From: Eutreptiella sp. 'Long Island Sound 2002'
Taxonomy: Eukaryota; Euglenozoa; Euglenophyceae; Eutreptiales; Eutreptiaceae
Assembly: GCA_964036045.1 (NCBI GenBank)
Contig: OZ038397.1
Location: forward strand, 22,660,032 to 22,724,031
DNA length: 64,000 nt
Direction: 5' to 3'
Shown here piece by piece: positions 24,201 through 31,351 of the stretch. The first letter of the stretch is position 1, and every line of letters begins with the position of its first letter. The position numbers were made by a program, and so were the translations under genes. A model generated the notes under the pieces. The model was not told the origin of the DNA, did no database searches, and saw only the letters and a list, made by a program, of their open reading frames with translations.

Positions 24201-26148
24201 GCCAGCTGCACGCGTACAGGAGGCTGAAGGGAGCTACTCGGTATGTGCAGGCACGCCGGCGGGCGATTGTGGCATGCAGACGCCAGCTGCACGCGTACAG
24301 GAGGCTGAAGGGAGCTACTCAGTATGTGCAGGCACGCCGGCGGGCGATTGTGGTGTGCAGACGCCAGCTGCAAGCGTACAGGAGGCTGAAGGGAGCTACT
24401 CGGTATGTGCAGGCACGCCGGCGGGCGATTGTGGTGTGCAGAAGACTGAGATCCAGTTATTTGAGGCTGAAGGCCGCCACAGTCAGGCTGCAGACAGCAT
24501 GGTGAGCCAGGCAGTGCCGTGCCGCCTACGAACACCACCGCATGGTAGTGATCAGGGCGCAAGCAATGGTGAGGTGAAAGCAACAGCAGAGACGCTACCA
24601 GCAGCTGCGCCATGCCAGCCTCTGTATCCAAACGCGACGGCGGGCGATTGTGGCATGCAGACGGCAGCTGCACGCGTACAGGAGGCTGAAGGGAGCTACT
24701 CGGTATGTGCAGGCACGCCGGCGGGCGATTGTGGCATGCAGACGGCAGCTGCACGCGTACAGGAGGCTGAAGGGAGCTACTCGGTATGTGCAGGCACGCC
24801 GGCGGGCGATTGTGGTGTGCAGACGCCAGCTGCACGCGTACAGGAGGCTGAAGGGAGCTACTCGGTATGTGCAGGCACGCCGGCGGGCGATTGTGGCATG
24901 CAGACGCCAGCTGCACGCGTACAGGAGGCTGAAGGGAGCTACTCAGTATGTGCAGGCACGCTGGCGAGCGATTGTGGCATGCAGACGGCAGCTGCACGCG
25001 TACAGGAGGCTGAAGGGAGCTACTCGGTATGTGCAGGCACGCCGGCGGGCGATTGTGGTGTGCAGACGCCAGCTGCACGCGTACAGGAGGCTGAAGGGAG
25101 CTACTCGGTATGTGCAGGCACGCCGGCGGGCGATTGTGGTGTGCAGAAGACAGAGATCCACTTATTCCAGGCTGAAGGCCGCCACAGTCAGGCTGCAGAC
25201 AGCATGGCGAGCCAGGCAGTGCCGTGCCGCCTACGAACACCACCGCATGGTAGTGATCAGGGCGCAAGCAATGGTGAGGTGCAAGCAACAGCAGAGACGC
25301 TACCAGCAGCTGCGCCATGCCAGCCTCTGTATCCAAACGCGACGGCGGGCGATTGTGGCATGCAGACGCCAGCTGCACGCGTACAGGAGGCTGAAGGGAG
25401 CTACTCGGTATGTGCAGGCACGCCGGCGGGCGATTGTGGCATGCAGACGCCAGCTGCACGCGTACAGGAGGCTGAAGGGAGCTACTCGGTATGTGCAGGC
25501 ACGCCGGCGGGCGATTGTGGTGTGCAGAAGACAGAGGTCCAGTTATTTGAGGCTGAAGGCCGCCACAGTCAGGCTGCAGACAGCATGGCGAGCCAGGCAG
25601 TGCCGTGCCGCCTACGAACACCACCGCATGGTAGTGATCAGGGCGCAAGCAATGGTGAGGTGCAAGCAACAGCAGAGACGCTACCAATCATGGCGGGACA
25701 CCGTTTCGCCTGCAACCCTTGTTCTCCAGCGTGCATGGCGACGCCGAGCCCTCCGTTGCCGATGGCATGCCCTTGTTGCCACAGCTACGGCCAACGCTCG
25801 TGCCTCCCGGCGTCAGAGATGTCTGCGGCTCTGCCATGCAGCCCGCCTTCTGCAGGGGTTGTGGCGACGCAACGTGTGCACCGCCTACGTCAACCTCGTG
25901 ACACGGGCGCAGGCGCTCGTGCGGTGCATCCTCACACGCCGAGCCTATGCCGTGATTCGGCGAGGCGTTGTCGGGGCAGCATTGCACGTCGGGCCTTCGC
26001 GGCAGAGCGCGAGGCGGCTCGTGCGGTCGCGGCAGGCCAGGTGCGCGCCGCTGTGAAGACTTGGGTGGTCCGTGTGGCCGTCCAGCGACTGGTGCAGCAG
26101 CGGCGAGCGGAGCTTTCCGAGTATGTCCTCCGGCTGCGGCTTTTTCAT
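9209..26148 (+). CDS. ASPM: ASPM giant exon encoding the IQ-motif array
   Basis: The exon starts after ATCTCGCATCAG at 9208. Reading begins with GTG (Val), continuing the IQ motif from the 4796-5062 exon, so it is an internal exon and not a start. The frame runs about 5,600 codons of IQ-type helix: unique repeats to about 10000, a homogenised array (10012-25681), then diverged IQ units such as ATLVLQRAWRRRALRCRW. Typical cores are RYVQARRRAIVACRR and RLQTAWRARQCRAAY. Human ASPM also packs most of its roughly 80 IQ motifs into one large exon, and here the number is over 200. Lesions: TGA at 24503-24505, TGA at 24575-24577, and a switch of frame near 25972-25981, after which IARRAFAAEREAARAV continues the pattern to about 26148. 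The 3' splice boundary is unresolved. Confidence 0.8.
24503..24505 (+). other. In-frame TGA in the IQ exon (first)
   Basis: Other copies of the module read TGG CGA GCC (Trp-Arg-Ala). Here CGA has become TGA by a single C-to-T change at a CpG, ending the long reading frame about 5,100 codons in. The frame continues open afterwards. Confidence 0.85.
24575..24577 (+). other. In-frame TGA in the IQ exon (second)
   Basis: Where other repeat copies read AGG TGC AAG CAA, this copy reads AGG TGA AAG CAA (C-to-A). It lies 72 bp after the first premature TGA, in the same module. After it the ASPM frame stays open until the frame change near 25975. Confidence 0.85.
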
Positions 26149-26149
26149 T

Positions 26150-27455
26150 GTTTGGAGGGTGGGGTCGGCGATCCTCGACCTTGTGCAGTCCAGCTCATGT
26201 GTGACCACATACAACGGATGTCTTGGTGCGCATCTTCATGTGGAGTCATGGGGGCTGGAGCGGTGGTTCGGGCCCAGGCTAGTGATTGGTGGTTGGGTTC
26301 GGGGTCGACCACTGCTCCTCTCCGCTCTCTGCAAGTGGCTCCCAATAAATCTGTGCACGCGACTTCGGCTCATCTGGTTCTTGCTCTCGGCTTCTTGCTG
26401 GGGGCCCTCGAGGCACCCGTGGGCCGTGGTGCTCCTCTGGTGCGTTGGGGACTTACTGGCTCCTGGGAGGCGGTGATGCCCAAACGGGGGGAGGGGGGGC
26501 ACGGGGGCACAAAAGGAAGCCAGTTTGCACACCCGGTACGCGCACAGGCACTTTCAAATCAGGTTTGGACCTTTCCAGGCAGACAAACGGTGCGGTCGTA
26601 GACTACTGCTGTGTCGCAAGGCCGTCCACCAACGGCGTAAGGAAAGTCGGAGGCACACAGCTGTGGCACAGCGGTTTTTGCATCCTGCACCCTCCAGGGT
26701 TCACTGAGGCCCCAGCTCCCCATCCCCAGAACTGTGAGCCATCATTTAGCAGGAAAAGAATGAGAGTGTGAATGAGAATGTGAGAAGGTTTGGGGAGTAG
26801 GGGGGGGTGTCATAAAGGCTGAATGAGTGTGCCAGTTGGTTCTTCCAGGTGTATGCACGTGTTTGCCTTTTGGACGGAATCCTCCACGTGTGGCTCCGGG
26901 GGGGAGGTTCGCCTCCACAGAGGTTGTTAGATCAAAACTATACAAGCCCACATATACGGGAACGTGCCACATAGCCCCCTGCCCCTTTGGACCAAATTGG
27001 CGAAATTCTCCAACCTATCATCAGTTCAGCATGCAGACCCAGGGTGTTTCAAATAGCCCGTTTCGGGGTTCTGCTGGATATACCCCACATAACCCCCAAC
27101 AGACACCCCCCCCCCCCTGCAGGACACTCAGTGAACACCGACGAGGAACACTGCCTCCAGAATGACAAGCAGCATGCTATGCTTGCTTGCTTGAATATGA
27201 TTTGAGGCCTTTCCCCACCGCTTAATGCTCTGCTTTGTGGAGGCGTGCCTCGGGGCGGTGTGTGGTTGCGGCGAAGTGTGCACAGGGGGCCATGGGGTTG
27301 GGGGCGGGGGATGAATTTTTGTGGGTGAGAGTGAAATGCCTGCCTCATGCTCACAATTTGCGTTATTCTGCCCCCGTGTTCACTCCGATCCCCACCCCGC
27401 CTCTATCCCTCTCTCTCCTCTTAACCCCCCTACCCCCATCCCGTCCCACTCGTAG
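26150..27455 (+). other. ASPM intron(s) after the giant exon
   Basis: There is no confident coding sequence except one candidate short exon at 26579-26698. It contains GGGG/CCCC runs (26490-26515, 27105-27120). The acceptor of the next exon, CCACTCGTAG, ends at 27455. Confidence 0.45.
26579..26698 (+). CDS. Candidate small ASPM exon, basic IQ-like
   Basis: After a good acceptor (ACCTTTCCAG) the frame reads ADKRCGRRLLLCRKAVHQRR, then KESRRHTAVAQRFLHP, basic and IQ-like, before GTTCAC. An internal GTAAGG at 26632 is an alternative donor. Phases do not join cleanly to the 27456 exon with either donor, so it may be chance or need a different partner. Confidence 0.3.
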
Positions 27456-27639
27456 GCCTTTGGAGCACCGCGCGGCCAGTGTCTTGCAGCGCCGATGGCG
27501 AGCATCGCGACGACAGATTGCCGCGCAGGAAGAAGCGCAGGCGCGACGCTCAGCAGCATCGCGGATCACTGCATGGGCACACGCACGTCTGGCTCGGCGT
27601 CGGTTTCTGGCAAAGCGCGCCTTGGCGATGAAGCTTCAG
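27456..27639 (+). CDS. ASPM: ASPM exon, last IQ motifs
   Basis: This follows acceptor CGTAG. The first base completes a split codon, then PLEHRAASVLQRRWRASRRQ, AASRITAWAHARLARRRF and LAKRALAMKLQ follow, ending CAG|GTAATG in phase 0. Joining to 28134 produces AMKLQ-ALWRGYRVRD, which reproduces the I-K-I-Q-ALWRGY junction of animal ASPM. These are the final IQ units before the C-terminal armadillo-like domain. The 35 bases at its 3' end are repeated at 54621-54655. Confidence 0.8.
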
Positions 27640-27765
27640 GTAATGATTGAAGCGGCGCATGTGTGTGTCGTCACGGGGGGGGGTCAAACCGACAGGTGTC
27701 CATGACGGGGGAAGGTGATCATTCCAATGCCTGGGGCGCAGGGGATGGGAGCCTGCCATGTACAC

Positions 27766-27990
27766 ATGCCTGCAGGCCCGTTCACGTCACCCACTTGCAA
27801 CAGACCCGTGGGCAAAAGGCGCCTGGGGCCGGTTTTCCGGTCGCTAACAAGCTTTCTTTCTTTTGTGGTCCTGTGTGTCAGTGCGTCTCTTCACAGATGA
27901 TCACCTACGCCAGCTTTCGGTTACAGGCCACACACTGGGCTCCATGTGTAACAGACGCTAGGTGGTAAAGCCTGCGTGATCTCCACTGCC
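27766..27990 (+). repeat. 225-bp intron segment present three times
   Basis: ATGCCTGCAGGCCCG to CTCCACTGCC is found here, at 54791-55015 (within the 1.69-kb duplication) and, on its own, at 58031-58255. It lies wholly inside the intron between the 27456 and 28134 exons. No ORF or RNA fold was recognised that would explain its mobility. Confidence 0.9.
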
Positions 27991-28133
27991 CAAAAGTAAT
28001 GCTCCAAATTGCAGTGGTGTTTTGAGCACGCAAGATTTGTTGTTGAAGGTGTTGAAGGTGGGGGGGCTTGGAGGGTTGCAGAGGGCTGGAGAAGACCGGA
28101 ATGGGGGGTGTCCAGCAATTGCTTGGTTTCCAG

Positions 28134-28299
28134 GCTCTGTGGCGAGGCTATCGTGTGAGGGACATGAAGTATACAGCTGCAGGCCTTCTTGAGCACTGGC
28201 AGAAGAGTCACAAGATTTCACAAGTGCTGGCAGCTGTGAAGAAGCTGGAGGTGAAGACAGAGGGCAGTTTCATGGTGCGCCGCATGGTGGTCAAAGCAG
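28134..28299 (+). CDS. ASPM: ASPM exon, start of C-terminal armadillo-like domain (copy 1)
   Basis: After GGTTTCCAG the product reads ALWRGYRVRDMKYTAAGLLE, then HWQKSHKISQVLAAVKKLEV, and ends ..MVRRMVVKAG with donor GCAG|GTGTGC (phase 1). ALWRGY is the last IQ of ASPM. H-x-x-x-K-x-L/I-x-x-x-L-x-A-x-K-x-LE-V is the first conserved block of its C-terminal helical repeats. The split Gly codon completes correctly with GT at 57028. An identical copy lies at 55159-55324. Confidence 0.85.
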
Positions 28300-28379
28300 G
28301 TGTGCTGTTGACAATACATCGCACACATGTACAAAAAACACCAACACATACAACACATGACTCCAATGCACGCGGGCGC

Positions 28380-28412
28380 GCGCGCACACACACACACACA
28401 CACACGCACAGA
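28380..28412. repeat. (CA)n / (CG)n microsatellite
   Basis: A GCGCGCGC run is followed by about 13 CA units. The right-hand copy near 55402-55427 is shorter. A second CA run sits at 28645-28663. Confidence 0.85.
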
Positions 28413-28808
28413 CACTGTGGGGGGGCAGATGAGCGTCGTGGGGATCCTGCGTGCTGTGCTGCAGCCCCTACAAAGCTAATCCGCTTCCGAAGCTGTGAAT
28501 CAGTGTGATAGTCGCCAGCCTGCCAGCGTCGCCCCTTAAATTTGGAAGTCATGGTTTTGGTGATGAATGGTAGGATTTCAGGTCTGTTGAATTTCGCAGT
28601 TGGAGCATTGATTGAAATCCTTGGGTGTCACACACAGGCGCATACACACACACACACACACAAGCTGTGAATCTGTGTGCTAGTCGCAGGCCTGCCAGCG
28701 AGGCCCCTGGGCAAAGAACTCATGGTTTCGCTGATGATCGGTAGGAAGTAGGAATGTTGAACCTCGCAGTTTGAGCTTTGATTGACACACAGGGGGTCGA
28801 ATCACGGA

Positions 28809-28988
28809 TCATCTGCAGATTCCCCCAAATGAAATGCAGTCCCAGCACCGCCCCCCGGCCACGTGCGCCATGGCCCCCTTGCCCACACCCTCCTTGCTGA
28901 TGAAGTCCCTGGAGGGGCAGAGCCAGTCTTGATGCGCCCCTGCCATGTGGTACCCCGTGGCAAACAGGACTGCATCGACGGGAAGCTC
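28809..28988 (-). pseudogene. Flavin monooxygenase-like exon fragment, antisense (copy 1)
   Basis: On the minus strand, after an acceptor-like CCGTGTCTACAG, the frame reads ELPVDAVLFATGYHMAG, then DWLCPSRDFISKEGVGKGAM, and reaches a stop at 28811-28809. VDAV-x-FATGY followed by a WL and an F-x-x-x-G block resembles the C-terminal FAD/NADP region of FMO-like enzymes, including YUCCA-type monooxygenases. A one-base shift in the G run gives GLHFIWGNLQM, similar to the G-L-x-F-V-G block that should follow, so the copy looks frameshifted. It may be an exon fragment of a nested or transposed gene. No other exons of it were found. Confidence 0.5.
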
Positions 28989-29153
28989 CTGTAGACACGG
29001 AGGAATGCTTGGGAGTCATGGGGACAGGATTGGGGAATGGTGTGGGGGAAGAGAGGGGGAACCAGCGGGTTGTGAGAAGGCGTGTGTTGGGCACAAAAGC
29101 ATCCGCGGTAGAACTAAAACAGGGTATTTTTTCTGCACTGCCAAACCCTGCGG

Positions 29154-29262
29154 GCATCACATCACATCACATCACATCGCATCGCATCGCATCGCATCGC
29201 ATCGCATCGCATCGCATCGCATCACACCACATCGCATCCCACCACATCGCATCACGCACGCA
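29154..29262. repeat. (ATCAC)n/(ATCGC)n pentanucleotide microsatellite
   Basis: About four ATCAC units are followed by about twelve ATCGC units and degenerate ones. The right-hand copy at 56176-56265 has fewer units, consistent with slippage since the duplication. Confidence 0.9.
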
Positions 29263-29297
29263 GACGCACAGACACCAGACACACATGCAAATCTACA

Positions 29298-29576
29298 TTC
29301 ACAAAAATCAGTTGGTCTCGGAAATACCCTCAGACCCAGCAAGTCAGCGTGCAGCAAGACTCAAACCAGTGTCCGGATTCGGCGCAGTGTGACGAGTGTC
29401 CAAACAACAGTACGCGTTTCGGGACGAGTAGTCCCCTTATCAACTTCTGAGCGAAATAGTATAACGCACAGATAGCAGGACGCTAAAAAATGTACAGTGC
29501 ACTCCCAATCTCAATAATTCAGGTCTAGAGTTAGGGTTGACATGCACCAAAGTTCAATTCAACTATTCCGCTGGAG
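29298..29576 (-). repeat. PLE pseudo-LTR, left copy
   Basis: These 279 bp match 42806-43084 with one clear substitution seen (TATAACGC against TATAAAGC). It ends with a single unit of the sequence that forms the 25-bp satellite (AATTCAACTATTCCGCTGG). Direct terminal repeats of this kind are typical of PLEs. Confidence 0.9.
29402..29455 (-). ncRNA. Hammerhead-ribozyme-like motif in left pLTR
   Basis: The minus strand reads TCAGAAG / TTGATAA / G / GGGAC-TACTC-GTCCC / GAA / ACGCGT / A / CTGTTG. This supplies a hammerhead core in which the usual C3-G8 pair is replaced by U3-A8 (UUGAUAA for CUGAUGA). It also has a perfect 5-bp stem II, the GAA, a tiny palindromic stem III (ACGCGU), a GUA cleavage triplet and a partly paired stem I. 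Minimal, dimer-prone hammerheads are known from PLE pLTRs. One extra G before stem II and a stem I mismatch are non-ideal. Predicted cleavage is between 29411 and 29410. Confidence 0.5.
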
Positions 29577-29597
29577 TACGCTATCCCAGAGTCATCA

Positions 29598-31083
29598 CTA
29601 CTGTTGGTTGCCATCTGTGTGATCCAGTTCATTGGCGACCTGCAACAATGTTGAGATCCCAGTCAAATCACGTTGGATCTCAGCAGTCCAAGTTAAAGTA
29701 CGTGTTCGCCAAGTTTGAAAACTGGCACGTAATGTACGCATTGGCTTGAAAACAGTGCGCAATTTCAAGTTCGGCACATATTGAGAGACGGAAGAACCGA
29801 TGTTGGTCACGAACCAATTATAACGCATGCGCAAAGAGGCATGATATGGTACACGCAAAACATGAACTACTTGTGATGTCCTTTGTTTTTGCTTCATGAA
29901 CCGTGTCTTATCATGCCAGTGCAGAGGCATTGGATCCCAATATTTCTGTGGCACTCTCAGTCTCATAAGGGCACCCTTCAATCGTTTACAACAATTCTCA
30001 AACCCAATCTGGAGGTTATTCAGGCGCAAGTATCTGATACACTCACCTCGAATATATTTGGTTTTGTAATGCACAGGAGTATTTGATGCAAACGGAATAT
30101 AGCCACAACTGTGGGCCGGTTTAAAGTGCACAGTATGAATCAATGGAGACAATGAAATAAACTGGAGATCCAACAGTGAGACATCTTTAGCCTGACCAAG
30201 CTTCAAAATCTCAAAAGTCAAGTGCTGTGGATAAATTTGATGCAAATAAGCTTGAAGCAACTGTGTATCAAGCTTTAAATGAATGACACAAGCATCATCG
30301 ATAAATCGAGTCAAAAGGCAATCTGGTTTTTGGGCGCCATTGCATTGTGCTGTTTTTTCATAAAACCTCAAAATCAGATTCGCCCAAACCGCAGCACAAT
30401 TGGTCCCCATCGCAAATCCTATCATCTGAATATAAATGCCTAGTCCTGGGGCCAAGAATACATTGTGTTTCATGACTATCAACAAAAGTAACTCCGCTAA
30501 GGATAGCGTCACATCGTACTGCCAATCAAGGAAGGGAAACCAGGCCGAAAATAACAAAAAGTCTTCGCTTGAAACAGACGAAAACATATATCTCGCAAAT
30601 GATTTCTCTTCATCAGTTAAGAGATCTAATGGGTCGTACAGCTCCAAGTACCATCTCCGCCAATGTTTGCAGGCTTTTGAAACATCTGTAGGGGTCAAAT
30701 TAGTGTACAGCGCATCAAAATCGTACGTCGTAAGGGCAATATCACCAGGTGAATGCGAATCCATATAAGTGTGTACTCGAGAAATCAGATCCAGAGCATC
30801 CTTTAATGGGGTCTCCAAGGGTGACTCCCATGGGTCACACTTCAACAAAATGGTCCCCAGTATACATAAAAGCTTGGAGACCGGAGTTGTGGCCCATTGG
30901 TAAAGACCCACAATAGGTCTAGAAGGCCAACGGCCATCAGGCCGAAGGTGCAGACCTTTGTGAGCTTTCATCAATAAATAAAATTTGGCTAACAGAGGAT
31001 CGTGGAAAGTGTGCAGGAACTTGACCAACGCATTCCGCATAGGGTCAGCCAATTTGTCGTAAAACTGTTCCAACACTTGAATC
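29598..31083 (-). pseudogene. PLE ORF2, RT portion 3' of the LINE insertion
   Basis: The frame is open from the insertion point to a stop at 29598-29600. It carries VLEQFYDKLADPMRNALVKF, FYLLMKAHKGLHLRPDGRW with SRPIVG, TTYDFDALYTNLTP (catalytic Asp), GFAMGTNCAAVWANLILRFYE, RFIDDACVI (catalytic DD at 30294-30299) and the PLE-specific tail with GECIRYLRLN. This is most of the RT palm, fingers and thumb. The reading frame itself is intact and only the LINE separates it from its N-terminal part at 41101-41786. There is no GIY-YIG domain before the stop. Confidence 0.85.
31059..31083. repeat. Target-site duplication of the LINE, left
   Basis: A 25-bp sequence (GTAAAACTGTTCC..TTGAATC) is exactly repeated at 41100-41124. 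It lies within the PLE ORF2. Confidence 0.97.
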
Positions 31084-31351
31084 GCGCGTGCGCCTCTCCC
31101 CCCGCCGCCGGTACTCCACGTCACCGTCCCGGCGATACCGCCGGCCGCCCCGCCCACAAGGGCGCTCGCGTAGCTCACCCCCGCCGCGGCGACGTTCTCC
31201 GCCCGGGGCACGCCAGCCCCCGCGCAGGGGCCGCCGTGATCAGGTAGCGCCCACTCTTCAACAATACCGCTCGGCGCATTCGTATGGACAACCTCCCCAC
31301 GGTCCCCTTCAAAGGATTGGGACCGCCCTTGTGTCCGCTATCTTGCTTGTC

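Larger units (their letters stand above)
10012..25681 (+). repeat. Higher-order tandem array of IQ modules (219 bp + n x 81 bp)
   Basis: Successive copies of the landmark CAGCTGCGCCATGCC are spaced 300, 381, 462 or 543 bp, with 705 and 786 bp near the 3' end. All spacings equal 219 + 81n. The 81-bp (27-residue) module carries one IQ core (RYVQARRRAIVACRR). The 219-bp (73-residue) module carries three (RLQTAW.., RAQAMV.., CIQTRR..). Counting landmarks gives 40 copies of the long module. The total span, 15,669 bp, equals 39 x 219 + 88 x 81, so no frame-shifting indel is visible across the array. Repeats differ by occasional substitutions only, which indicates recent homogenisation. Confidence 0.9.
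27605..29298 (+). repeat. Left copy of 1.69-kb direct duplication flanking the PLE/satellite insertion
   Basis: From TTCTGGCAAAGCGCGCC to ..CAAATCTACAT this segment recurs at 54621-56308 with only a few substitutions plus length changes in poly-G, CA and ATCGC runs. It contains the end of one ASPM exon, a whole ASPM exon (28134-28299) and intron sequence. Its right edge abuts the PLE pLTR exactly. Confidence 0.95.

Noticed and set aside
9881-25687. Antisense open frame of about 5,270 codons across the IQ array
   Set aside because: Open only because the repeat unit lacks stops in that frame and unit lengths are multiples of three. The product is Pro/His/Leu-rich with no domain.
9916-26601. 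Second + strand frame (Ala/Gly/Gln-rich) of about 4,450 plus 1,090 codons
   Set aside because: Shadow of the IQ frame. It has a stop at 23272 that is silent in the IQ frame, and it does not join the flanking exons. Only its last part (about 25980-26148) is used, as ASPM sequence after the frame change.
27878-27968. Possible extra ASPM exon (TGTCAG followed by an open frame with MITYASFRLQATHW)
   Set aside because: The 27456 and 28134 exons join in phase and reproduce the conserved LQ-ALWRGY junction, leaving no place for it. The product is not IQ-like.
29531-29545. Telomere-like GAGTTAGGGTTGA in the pLTR
   Set aside because: Only one TTAGGG-like unit and no tandem array, so a telomeric origin cannot be claimed, although endonuclease-lacking PLEs do favour telomeres.
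31088-31351. LINE ORF1 starting at the 5' edge of the element
   Set aside because: There is no ATG in this stretch (it opens with GTG). The start is more likely at 31352 or 32096.
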